Origin: an uncultured Collinsella sp.
GTDB taxonomy: Bacteria; Actinomycetota; Coriobacteriia; Coriobacteriales; Coriobacteriaceae
NCBI GenBank assembly: GCA_900554325.1
Contig: USHA01000005.1
Span: 1 to 49,972, forward strand
Reading direction: 5' to 3'
Length of the DNA stretch: 49,972 nucleotides
The stretch's first letter is position 1; each line of letters opens with the position of its first letter. Positions 42,975-49,972 of the stretch are shown here, piece after piece. The notes under the pieces were generated by a model, which had not been told where the DNA came from, made no database searches, and saw only the letters and a program-made list of their open reading frames with translations. Position numbers and translations under genes: made by a program.

Positions 42975-43308
42975 TCTGACCAAAATCCCTGGGACAAATA
43001 CTTCTGATAGATTTTGTCTTTCTTGGCTATTGTGTAGTTTAAGAGATTCCATTCCAATAATTACAGCTTTTTGCTAAAGCGTTTTAGCAGTTTATACCGC
43101 TTTTGACCTGCGACTACGTTGTACTGGTATCTTCATAAGGTAACCACCTTTACCTACCGTTTACCGCCAGTTTTAGCACGTTTACCAAACCGCGCAGCCT
43201 CTGCTCAAGCCCGCCCAAAACCCGCCGTATAGTTCCCTCACGGTCCGCATCCGGCGGGTCGATTCGTTACCACGGTCGTGTGTGCGAACACATAGAAGGG
43301 GAAGTATC
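42975..43308. promoter_or_regulatory. ppdK upstream region with promoter and operator-like palindrome
   Basis: A promoter is suggested by TTGCTA (43071-43076) and TATACC (43093-43098) with a 16-nt spacer. GCTAAA-GCGT-TTTAGC, a perfect palindrome, covers 43073-43088, between the two boxes. The remaining 200 nt to the start hold related GTTTTAGC and CGTTTACC stretches but no gene. Confidence 0.5.
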
Positions 43309-46059
43309 GTGAGCGATTGCAAGAGGGTTTACCGTTTTGGAACCGACGCCCAGGGCACTTGTGTCACCGAGGGCGACAAGTCTATGAACTTTGTGCTTGG
43401 CGGCAAGGGCGCTAACCTTGCCGAGATGAGCCGTATCGGCCTGCCGGTCCCCGGTGGCTTTACCATTACCTGCCAGACCTGCGTTGAGTACTCCGGTGCC
43501 GGCAATGTTTGGCCTGCCGGCGCGCTTGACGAGATCGTTGCCGCCGAGGCCGACCTCGAAGCCCGCTGCGGCAAGAAGCTCGGAGATGCCAACGATCCGC
43601 TGCTCGTCTCGGTGCGCTCTGGCGCTCCGTTCTCCATGCCCGGCATGATGGACACGGTCCTCAATCTGGGCCTCAACGACGATTCCGTCCTGGGCCTCAT
43701 CGCCCAGACGCAGAACCCGCGCTTTGCTTGGGACAGCTATCGCCGCTTTATCCAGATGTTCTCCAACGTCGTCATGGGCGTCGACGCCGACCTGTTCGAG
43801 AACGCCCTGACCCAGGCCCGCCTGGTTGCCGGCGTCCGCGTCGATTCCGAGCTTTCGGCCGAGGACCTGCAGGAGCTCGTCGAGACCTTCAAGGGCATCT
43901 TCTCCGCCAACGTCGAGGCCGCCCTGTACCCCGAGCTCGAGGTCGCCGATGGTAAGCCCGTCTTTCCGCACGATCCGGAGCTCCAGCTTCGCCTTGCCAT
44001 CCAGGCCGTCTTTGGCAGCTGGATGAACGAGCGCGCCTGCATTTACCGCAAGCAGCACGGCATCTCCGACGAGCTCGGCACCGCCGTCAACGTCCAGGCC
44101 ATGGCTTTTGGCAACAAGGGCGAGACCTCTGCGACCGGCGTCGCCTTCACCCGCAACCCGGCCGACGGCACCAAGGAGTTCTACGGCGACTTTCTGGTCA
44201 ACGCCCAGGGCGAGGACGTCGTCGCCGGCATTCGCAACACCGAGCCCATCGCCGATCTCAAGACCACTCCGGGGCTTGAGTCCGCAGGCGCGGAGCTCGA
44301 GCGCGTGTTCCTGACGCTCGAGGATCACTATCGCGACATGTGCGACATCGAGTTCACCATCGAGCAGGGCAAGCTCTGGATGCTCCAGACCCGCGTGGGC
44401 AAGCGAACCGCCACCGCCGCCCTGTGCATCGCCATCGAGATGGTCGAGGAGGGCCTCATCACCCGCGAGGAGGCTGTGAGCCGCATCGACCCCGCGCAGC
44501 TCGACCAGCTCTTACATCCGCAGTTCGATTCCTCCAAGAAGTACGAGGCGCTCGCGACTGGCCTTAACGCCAGCCCCGGTGCCGCCGTGGGCGAGGTCGT
44601 GTTCTCGAGCGATGACGCCGTCGCGCGTTCTGCCGAAGGCCACAAGGTCATCTTGGTTCGTTGGGAGACCAACCCTGACGACCTGAAGGGCATGGTTGCC
44701 GCCGAGGGCATCCTGACGAGCCACGGTGGCAAGACGAGCCATGCCGCCGTTATCGCCCGCGGCATGGGTACGCCCTGCGTCTGCGGTGTCGAGCGCTTCC
44801 ATATCGACGCGGCCGAGAAGGTCGTGCGCATCGAGGGCAGCGACCGCGTATTGCACGAGGGCGATGTCATCTCCATCGACGGCACCCAGGGCATCGTCGT
44901 CGACGGCGCCGTCGATCTGGTTTCGGCCGAGCTTACCGGCGACCTGGACACTATCCTGTCCTGGGCCGACGAGATTCGCCTGGACGAGACCGACGGTCAT
45001 GCCAACCATGTGCGCGTCAACGCCGACAATCCCGAGGATGCCGAGCTTGCCCTCGAGTTTGGCGCCGAGGCTATTGGCCTGTGCCGCACCGAGCACATGT
45101 TCCTGGGCGATCGCAAGAACATCATCCAGAGCTTTATCCTGTCTGACGATGAGGCCGTGAAGCAGCAGGCCCTGTCCGACCTGCTTAAGGTTCAGACCGA
45201 GGACTTCCTGGCGATGTTCAAGACCATGTCTGGTCGCGATGTGGTCGTCCGCCTGCTCGATCCGCCGCTTCATGAGTTCTTGGATAATCCTCGCGAGCTC
45301 GAGGTCGCCATCACCAAGAAGGAGGCCGCCGGCGCTCCCGAGGAGGAGCTCACTGCCCTGCGCGCCCGCCTGCGTCGCATTGACGGCATGGTCGAGTCCA
45401 ACCCGATGCTCGGCCTGCGCGGCGTGCGCCTGTCCGTCGTCTTTGGCGATCTGCCGCTCATGCAGGTCCGCGCCGTCGCCAGGGCTGCTGCCCGCCTTAT
45501 CAAGGAAGGCGTCGATCCGCGCCCCGAGATCATGGTTCCGCTCGTTTCCATCACGGCCGAGCATGTCCAGACCCGCGAGGTTATCGAACGCGTGATCGCC
45601 GAGGTTTCTGACGAAGAGGGCGTCGAGCTCAATATTCCCGTGGGCACGATGCTCGAGCTGCCGCGCGCCTGCATGGTCGCTGACGAGATCGCCCATCACG
45701 CAGACTTCTTCTGCTTTGGCACCAACGACCTCACCCAGACGACCTTCGGTTTCTCGCGTGACGACGCCGAGGCTAAGTTCATCCCGCTGTACATGCATAA
45801 GAAGATCTTGAAGGACAATCCCTTCGAGACCATCGACTCGGCGGTGCTCGAGCTGGTGCGCATGGCTGTCGAGAAGGGCCGAGCCACCAACCCCGAAATG
45901 CACTTTGGTGTGTGCGGCGAGCACGGCGGCGACCCCAAGTCCATCAAGGGCCTGTTTAACGTGGCCGACGTGGACTACGTGTCCTGCTCGCCCTACCGCG
46001 TGCCCCTCGCACGCCTGGCTGCCGCCCAGGCCAAGCTCGAGGCGAAGCGCTCCGCCTAA
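43309..46059 (+). CDS. ppdK: Pyruvate, phosphate dikinase
   Basis: PPDK interconverts pyruvate, ATP and Pi with PEP, AMP and PPi, and is a key step in anaerobes for PEP use or gluconeogenesis. The 916-aa product has the ATP-grasp start GGKGANLAEMSRIGLPVPGGF. The phosphohistidine domain has GGKTSHAAVIARGMGTPCV, with the Thr-Ser-His that the PDRP regulator targets. The C-terminal PEP/pyruvate barrel ends with FGVCGEHGGDP. I chose GTG 43309 after AGAAGGGGAAG; an ATG nine codons upstream lacks homology. Length is typical. Confidence 0.96.
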   Translation: MSDCKRVYRFGTDAQGTCVTEGDKSMNFVLGGKGANLAEMSRIGLPVPGGFTITCQTCVEYSGAGNVWPAGALDEIVAAEADLEARCGKKLGDANDPLLVSVRSGAPFSMPGMMDTVLNLGLNDDSVLGLIAQTQNPRFAWDSYRRFIQMFSNVVMGVDADLFENALTQARLVAGVRVDSELSAEDLQELVETFKGIFSANVEAALYPELEVADGKPVFPHDPELQLRLAIQAVFGSWMNERACIYRKQHGISDELGTAVNVQAMAFGNKGETSATGVAFTRNPADGTKEFYGDFLVNAQGEDVVAGIRNTEPIADLKTTPGLESAGAELERVFLTLEDHYRDMCDIEFTIEQGKLWMLQTRVGKRTATAALCIAIEMVEEGLITREEAVSRIDPAQLDQLLHPQFDSSKKYEALATGLNASPGAAVGEVVFSSDDAVARSAEGHKVILVRWETNPDDLKGMVAAEGILTSHGGKTSHAAVIARGMGTPCVCGVERFHIDAAEKVVRIEGSDRVLHEGDVISIDGTQGIVVDGAVDLVSAELTGDLDTILSWADEIRLDETDGHANHVRVNADNPEDAELALEFGAEAIGLCRTEHMFLGDRKNIIQSFILSDDEAVKQQALSDLLKVQTEDFLAMFKTMSGRDVVVRLLDPPLHEFLDNPRELEVAITKKEAAGAPEEELTALRARLRRIDGMVESNPMLGLRGVRLSVVFGDLPLMQVRAVARAAARLIKEGVDPRPEIMVPLVSITAEHVQTREVIERVIAEVSDEEGVELNIPVGTMLELPRACMVADEIAHHADFFCFGTNDLTQTTFGFSRDDAEAKFIPLYMHKKILKDNPFETIDSAVLELVRMAVEKGRATNPEMHFGVCGEHGGDPKSIKGLFNVADVDYVSCSPYRVPLARLAAAQAKLEAKRSA

Positions 46060-46097
46060 CGTTTTGGGTATAGACGCCTAGCGTAGCCCCCTTCATG

Positions 46098-46128
46098 CCG
46101 CCCGCCTCATTCGTGAGGCGGGCGGTTA
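46098..46128 (+). terminator. Terminator after ppdK
   Basis: A perfect 12-bp stem, CCGCCCGCCTCA with TGAGGCGGGCGG, closes on the stable loop TTCG. TTATC follows, a weak U-tail. Confidence 0.75.
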
Positions 46129-46171
46129 TCATGTGCGGGTTTTGTCTTTTTGTCTGCGTAAAAAATTGTTC

Positions 46172-46199
46172 TTGCAGCAGAAACCCGCGCGTGTATACT
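46172..46199 (+). promoter_or_regulatory. Promoter of rplS
   Basis: TTGCAG and TATACT are separated by 16 nt; the -10 ends 69 nt before the rplS ATG, leaving a leader of about 60 nt. Confidence 0.65.
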
Positions 46200-46220
46200 C
46201 GAATACGTTTGTTCAACTAC

Positions 46221-46244
46221 GTGCCGGCCAAGGTGGTACGGCAC
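46221..46244 (+). promoter_or_regulatory. Leader hairpin upstream of rplS
   Basis: GTGCCG pairs with CGGCAC around a 12-nt loop containing AAGGTGG, 24 nt before the rplS ATG. L19 leaders with regulatory structures are known in Firmicutes; whether this one acts the same way is unknown. Confidence 0.35.
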
Positions 46245-46268
46245 CTCTAGAAGAGTAAGGAATTGCAC

Positions 46269-46610
46269 ATGGATTACATCCGCGCAATCGAGCGTCAGCA
46301 GATCCGCGAGGACATTCCTCAGGTTCGCGTCGCCGACAACGTCAAGGTTCACTACCGCATTAAGGAAGGCGACCGCGAGCGCATCCAGGTCTTCCAGGGC
46401 GACGTCATCCGCATGGCCGGCGCCGGTGCCCGCGAGACCTTCACCGTCCGCAAGATGTCCTTCGGTGTCGGTGTTGAGCGTACCTTCCCGCTTCACAGCC
46501 CCAAGATCGCCAAGCTCGAGGTCGTTCGTCATGGTCGCGTCCGTCGCGCCAAGCTGTATTACCTCCGCGACAAGGTGGGCAAGGCTGCTCGCATCCCCGA
46601 GAAGCGCTAA
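46269..46610 (+). CDS. rplS: 50S ribosomal protein L19
   Basis: L19 lies at the subunit interface. The 113-aa product starts MDYIRAIERQQIREDIPQVR and has RVAKLYYLRD-like C-terminal residues (RRAKLYYLRDKVGKAARI). I chose ATG 46269; TTG 46263 would add two residues. It is apart from its usual trmD neighbour but still precedes rnhB. Confidence 0.96.
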   Translation: MDYIRAIERQQIREDIPQVRVADNVKVHYRIKEGDRERIQVFQGDVIRMAGAGARETFTVRKMSFGVGVERTFPLHSPKIAKLEVVRHGRVRRAKLYYLRDKVGKAARIPEKR

Positions 46611-46644
46611 GAAGATCGCAGCGTCTGTCCACTCGTTTGGACAC

Positions 46645-46674
46645 AAGGGTCACCTTCGGGTGGCCCTTCTTTTT
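46645..46674 (+). terminator. Terminator after rplS
   Basis: A 10-bp stem, AAGGGTCACC with GGTGGCCCTT, closes on loop TTCG; CTTTTT follows. Confidence 0.85.
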
Positions 46675-46703
46675 ATCTGATTTGCATGCAAGGAGGGCCT
46701 GGT

Positions 46704-47492
46704 ATGGCCAACATGACGAGCTCGGTTTCGGCATCGCAGGTTGCCGGCGAGCTGGCGAGCGCCACGTTTGAGGAGATTCCCGCCCTCGTGGAGCATTATC
46801 GCGAGGATCCGCGCCAGCAGGTGATCAAGGCTTGCGAACGCGCCCTCAAACGCCATGCCAAAGAGCTTGCCGAGCGCGAGCGCGTCAATGACATGTATGA
46901 GCTTATGCATGAGCTTGGCGGCGATGGGGTGGTCGTTGGTGTCGACGAGGTGGGTCGCGGATCGGTGGCCGGTCCTTTGACGGTGTGCGCCGTCTGTCTT
47001 CCTATGGAGCCGCACGTTTGGGGTATCAACGATTCCAAAAAGCTCACGCCGGCGCGCCGAGAGTTGCTCTCAGTGAAGATTGCCGAGGTGGCGACGGCGA
47101 TCGGTTTTTGCCATATTGCGCCGAAGGATATCGATGAGATGGGCATGGCCCGCGCCATTCGCGCTGCCGTTGCGGGCGCCGTGGCCGATACGGGACTTGA
47201 ACCCGACTGCGTCCTCATGGATGGCAACCCCTTGGGCGCCGTTCCCAACGAGCGCGACGTGGTGAAGGGCGATGCCAAGATCGCCTGCATCGCCGCGGCG
47301 TCCATCATGGCCAAGGTCACGCGTGACGAGATGATGGTCGAGTACGACGCCGAGTACCCCGAGTATCATCTAGCCGAGTCGAAGGGCTACGCAAGCCCCG
47401 AGCACATCGAGGCGATTCGCAAACATGGACTTTGTCCGCTGCACCGCGTGAGCTTTTGCGGAAACTTTCTGCAGACTGAGCGCCTTTTCTAG
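46704..47492 (+). CDS. rnhB: Ribonuclease HII
   Basis: RNase HII removes RNA from RNA-DNA hybrids and single ribonucleotides. The 262-aa product has about 75 N-terminal residues before the catalytic GVDEVGRGSVAGPL, then DSKKLT and the VKGDAKIACIAAASIMAKVTRD active-site region. The N-terminal part (FEEIPALVEHYREDPRQQ) is the usual RnhB N-terminal extension. ATG 46704 follows AAGGAGGG at six bases. Confidence 0.95.
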   Translation: MANMTSSVSASQVAGELASATFEEIPALVEHYREDPRQQVIKACERALKRHAKELAERERVNDMYELMHELGGDGVVVGVDEVGRGSVAGPLTVCAVCLPMEPHVWGINDSKKLTPARRELLSVKIAEVATAIGFCHIAPKDIDEMGMARAIRAAVAGAVADTGLEPDCVLMDGNPLGAVPNERDVVKGDAKIACIAAASIMAKVTRDEMMVEYDAEYPEYHLAESKGYASPEHIEAIRKHGLCPLHRVSFCGNFLQTERLF

Positions 47493-47541
47493 GTCAATTG
47501 TGGAGACAGGGACCCCTGGCGTTTTATAAACCTGCTGGTAG

Positions 47542-47583
47542 CGGGCCGTGTGCAACGTGATTGTTGCGTACGGCCCGTTTTTT
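47542..47583 (+). terminator. Terminator after rnhB
   Basis: CGGGCCGT pairs with ACGGCCCG, with an inner TGCAAC/GTTGCG stem; TTTTTT follows. It separates rnhB from yraN. Confidence 0.85.
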
Positions 47584-47681
47584 GTTGGCATTTGGTCAGC
47601 TTTTGGTTTGCTTCCGGTACTTACCCGCATGAAAGGTGCCCTCATCATCGGGGCAATGCAGTGTGCGGGAAAGGAGACCCC

Positions 47682-48167
47682 ATGAGTGCCGCAAGCAAAA
47701 AGAGCAAGACGCAGCGGCTCAAGGAGCGTTGGGAAAACGGCGAGCTCGACTGCGGGGCGATGACGCCCGAGTTTATCAAGGGACTCAGTCCCCGCGAGCT
47801 GGGCATGCTGGGCGAGCTGATCACCATCGACTACTTTAACGAGCGCGGCTACACCTTGCTGGAACAGGGTTATCGTTGCACCGAGGGCGAGGCCGATCTG
47901 GTGCTGCTTGATGAGCTCGACGATGTCGTGGTGATGGCCGAGGTCAAGACCAGACGCGTCGCCCTGGATTGCACTACGCGGGTCTTTCCCGAGGAAGCCG
48001 TGGACGCCCAAAAGCAACGCCGCTACCGCCGCATCGCAAGTTGCTATCTCATGGAGCATTATCCGCTCAAGGCGATTCGCTTCGATGCCGTGGGTGTCAC
48101 CATTCGCGGCGGGCATATCGCCGAGATCGAGCATCAGTACAACGCGTTCGATTGGCAGGTGTCGTGA
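47682..48167 (+). CDS. YraN family (UPF0102) endonuclease-like protein
   Basis: The 161-aa product has an N-terminal basic extension of about 35 residues and then the UPF0102 core. Its markers are LGELITIDYFNERGYTLLEQ, GEADLVLLD and MAEVKTRR, the metal ligands of a restriction-endonuclease-like fold. The family's cellular role is unsettled. ATG 47682 follows AAAGGAG. It overlaps comM by one base (TGATG). Confidence 0.9.
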   Translation: MSAASKKSKTQRLKERWENGELDCGAMTPEFIKGLSPRELGMLGELITIDYFNERGYTLLEQGYRCTEGEADLVLLDELDDVVVMAEVKTRRVALDCTTRVFPEEAVDAQKQRRYRRIASCYLMEHYPLKAIRFDAVGVTIRGGHIAEIEHQYNAFDWQVS

Positions 48168-49690
48168 TGGCGTTCGAGACGTTTGCCGTTCACGCGGCCT
48201 GCATCCGCGGCGTCGAGGCGATTCACGTCACGGTCGAGGTCTCGCTTGCCGGCGGCGTTCCGGGCATTCAGATGCTCGGCATCCCGAGTATGGAGGTGAT
48301 GGAGTCGCGTGGTCGCATTCGCTGTGCGATGCGCTCCGCCGGGTTCGAGATCCCACGCTCGGGCATTACCGTTAACCTGGCACCTGGCGATATTCGCAAG
48401 ACCGGTAGCGGCTTTGATCTTCCCATCGCCATCGCGGTATTGGCGGCCGATGGTCAGATTCCCCGCGACAACCTCGATCGTTGTCTTATCGCCGGTGAGC
48501 TTGGCTTGGACGGTACGGTGCTTCCCGTCAAGGGCGAGGTGGCGTTTCAGTTATTGGCGCGTGATTTGGGGCTGTCTTTTATCGCCGGCAGATCAGACCA
48601 GCATGTGCCACTCGCGGGCGTGGATTGCGGATTCATAGATCATTTGTCTCAGCTTGCCCATGGCATGGGCGATGCCGCGCGGCATTATCTGGATTCCGAG
48701 GGTGTGGAGGCTACTTTTGAGCCCGAACTCGACTATGCCGACGTGCTGGGGCAGGAGGTTGCCAAACGCGGCATGGCACTGGCGGCAGCGGGTGAGCTCG
48801 GTTTGCTTATGATCGGGTCCCCGGGATCGGGCAAGACGATGCTTGCGCGCCGTATGACTGGCATTCTGCCTGAGCTTTCCGTTGAGGATCAGCAGGAGGC
48901 ACTGTGCATCCATTCGGTTTTGGGCGAGAACATTGATGGCTTGTTGGCGGGGCACCGGCCCTTCCGCAGTCCCCATCACAGTATTTCGACCGCAGGCCTT
49001 ATCGGCGGCGGGCGCCCGGTGCACCCGGGTGAGATTAGCCTTGCTCATGGCGGCGTGCTCTTTTTGGACGAGCTTGCCGAGTTTCCCACGGGTGTGCTGC
49101 AGACGCTGCGTCAGCCCATCGAACGCGGCTATGTGATGATCGTACGCGTCGACGGGGCCTTTACCTTCCCGTCGCGCTTTCAGCTGCTCGCTGCGAGCAA
49201 TCCCTGCCCCTGCGGCTTTTTGGGCGACCGCGAGGTGCCGTGCCGCTGCTCGGCATCGATGGTCGAGCGCTATCGGGCAAAGCTGCGCGGTCCTTTGGCC
49301 GACCGTATCGACATGATGATCGATGTGACCCGTCCCGATCCCCAGGTGATTATCGAGGGCGCGGAGGGTATGTCGTCGGCCGAGTTACGTGACTACGTTG
49401 TGCGCGGTCGCGCTTTTCGCACCTGGCGCGAGTCTCGTATGGACGATGCGGATGCCGAGGCCGAGGATGACGAGACGCGGTCCATTGACGGCGTCGTTTC
49501 GACCTTTGAGCTCGATGATGCTGCCGAGAAATGCGTACTCGGTCTGTCCAAACGCACGCATCTCACAGGGCGTGGCATCGTGCGCCTGGTTCGCATTGCG
49601 CGCACGATCGCAGATGTCGCCGAGAGCGAGCAAGTGACGCAGGACCACGTGCTCGAGGCGGCGATGTACCAGGGAAGGAGGGACCAATGA
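48167..49690 (+). CDS. comM: YifB/ComM family Mg chelatase-like AAA+ ATPase
   Basis: ComM is a hexameric helicase that promotes branch migration in natural transformation in Gram-negatives; the role in actinobacteria is less clear. The 507-aa product has the N-terminal lon-like domain (GVPGIQMLGIPSMEVMESRG), Walker A GSPGSGKTM and Walker B LFLDELAEF. The sensor region FQLLAASNPCPCGFLGD follows. ATG 48167 overlaps the yraN stop. dprA overlaps its end, so yraN-comM-dprA form one unit. Confidence 0.94.
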   Translation: MAFETFAVHAACIRGVEAIHVTVEVSLAGGVPGIQMLGIPSMEVMESRGRIRCAMRSAGFEIPRSGITVNLAPGDIRKTGSGFDLPIAIAVLAADGQIPRDNLDRCLIAGELGLDGTVLPVKGEVAFQLLARDLGLSFIAGRSDQHVPLAGVDCGFIDHLSQLAHGMGDAARHYLDSEGVEATFEPELDYADVLGQEVAKRGMALAAAGELGLLMIGSPGSGKTMLARRMTGILPELSVEDQQEALCIHSVLGENIDGLLAGHRPFRSPHHSISTAGLIGGGRPVHPGEISLAHGGVLFLDELAEFPTGVLQTLRQPIERGYVMIVRVDGAFTFPSRFQLLAASNPCPCGFLGDREVPCRCSASMVERYRAKLRGPLADRIDMMIDVTRPDPQVIIEGAEGMSSAELRDYVVRGRAFRTWRESRMDDADAEAEDDETRSIDGVVSTFELDDAAEKCVLGLSKRTHLTGRGIVRLVRIARTIADVAESEQVTQDHVLEAAMYQGRRDQ

Positions 49691-49972
49691 TGGCCGAGGG
49701 GACCTTCGAGCTGCATCCAGGTGACGCGTTGTATCCCGAGACCGTTTTGGAGCTTTCTGATGTACCTCAGACGCTCTATGTGCGCGGCAACCCCGAGGCG
49801 CTTTCGACGCCCGCGCTCTCCATCATCGGCGCGCGAAAGGCCTCGCCGTATGGTCTTGCCGTGGCAGAGCTTGCGGCAAAGGTGGCGGTCGAGGCGGGAG
49901 TGACGGTTGTTTCGGGCGGCGCGGTCGGTTGTGACCAGGCCTCGGGTTGGGCTGCGGTCAACGCCGGCGGCA
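49687..49972 (+). CDS. dprA: DNA-processing protein DprA, N-terminal part (runs off the window)
   Basis: DprA loads RecA onto incoming single-stranded DNA. The visible 95 codons include LYVRGNPEAL, SIIGARKASPYGLAVAEL and VVSGGAVGCDQAS, the start of its Rossmann-like fold. At this last point DprA usually has SGLARGID; the GGAVGCDQ form here is a variant. It starts at ATG 49687 or 49690, inside the comM stop. Confidence 0.85.
   Translation, partial: MMAEGTFELHPGDALYPETVLELSDVPQTLYVRGNPEALSTPALSIIGARKASPYGLAVAELAAKVAVEAGVTVVSGGAVGCDQASGWAAVNAGG

Noticed and set aside
46215..46250. T-box antiterminator before rplS
   Set aside because: AAGGTGGTACGGCAC recalls the T-box motif, but no specifier stem or terminator follows, and rplS is not a T-box target.
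47493..47541. GGAGACAGGGACCCCTGG after rnhB as a further mobile repeat
   Set aside because: It recalls REP-like GGGAC sequences, but only one copy is visible and it does not match the RAYT consensus.

Overview
The window is about 50 kb of high-GC bacterial chromosome. It suggests a Coriobacteriia actinobacterium, most likely Collinsella-like. The reasons are the GC-rich third codon positions, many TTG/GTG starts in conserved genes, an mreBCD-mrdA-rodA rod-shape operon followed by the TIGR03960/TIGR03936 radical SAM pair, and the PPDK/PDRP pyruvate metabolism pair. The taxon is inferred from gene content; no marker search could be run.

Backbone, left part (1-31.56 kb). An aromatic amino acid operon on the minus strand (aroF-tyrA-aroB) has a hairpin plus U-run in its leader. 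Next come tRNA-Arg(CCG), a P-type ATPase, a zinc-ribbon membrane protein, a cyclophilin, a TPR membrane protein and the cell-elongation operon mreB-mreC-mreD-mrdA-rodA. A DUF697 protein, the two radical-SAM-associated genes and the ribosome/GTPase block rplU-rpmA-obg-nadD-yqeK-rsfS follow. A RAYT (REP-associated tyrosine transposase) gene sits inside a nest of its palindromic repeats, next to minus-strand dinB. Then come rpsP-khpA-rimM-trmD-lepB, glyQS and the PPDK regulatory protein gene.

Accessory island (about 31.56-43.0 kb). This AT-richer segment lies between the PPDK regulator gene and ppdK, with a copy of the RAYT-type repeat at each edge. It holds two cysteine-free RiPP-like loci. Locus A (minus strand, 32.2-35.1 kb) encodes a 241-aa protein with a nitrile-hydratase/Nif11-like leader and an Asn-Ala hexapeptide repeat. 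It is translationally coupled to a radical SAM enzyme and then to a class I methyltransferase with an NPPL motif. This is a candidate polytheonamide-like (proteusin) pathway. Locus B (37.5-39.6 kb) encodes an RRE-GNAT fusion, a radical SAM protein whose C-terminal domain has lost the SPASM-type cysteines, and a 60-aa precursor with an eight-residue Ala/Val/Asp/Tyr repeat. Opposite locus B lie a small DUF3784-like membrane protein, an intact ABC exporter and a decayed second exporter. A decayed exporter N-terminus also ends locus A. Between the loci are a DUF1648 membrane protein, an orphan GC-rich gene, poorly coding DNA and a 16-G homopolymer.

Backbone, right part (43.0-49.97 kb). ppdK, rplS, rnhB, yraN, comM and the start of dprA follow. 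rplS-rnhB-yraN-comM-dprA is the usual continuation of rpsP-rimM-trmD-lepB. The conserved ribosome/processing cluster is therefore split here by glyQS, the PPDK pair and the island.
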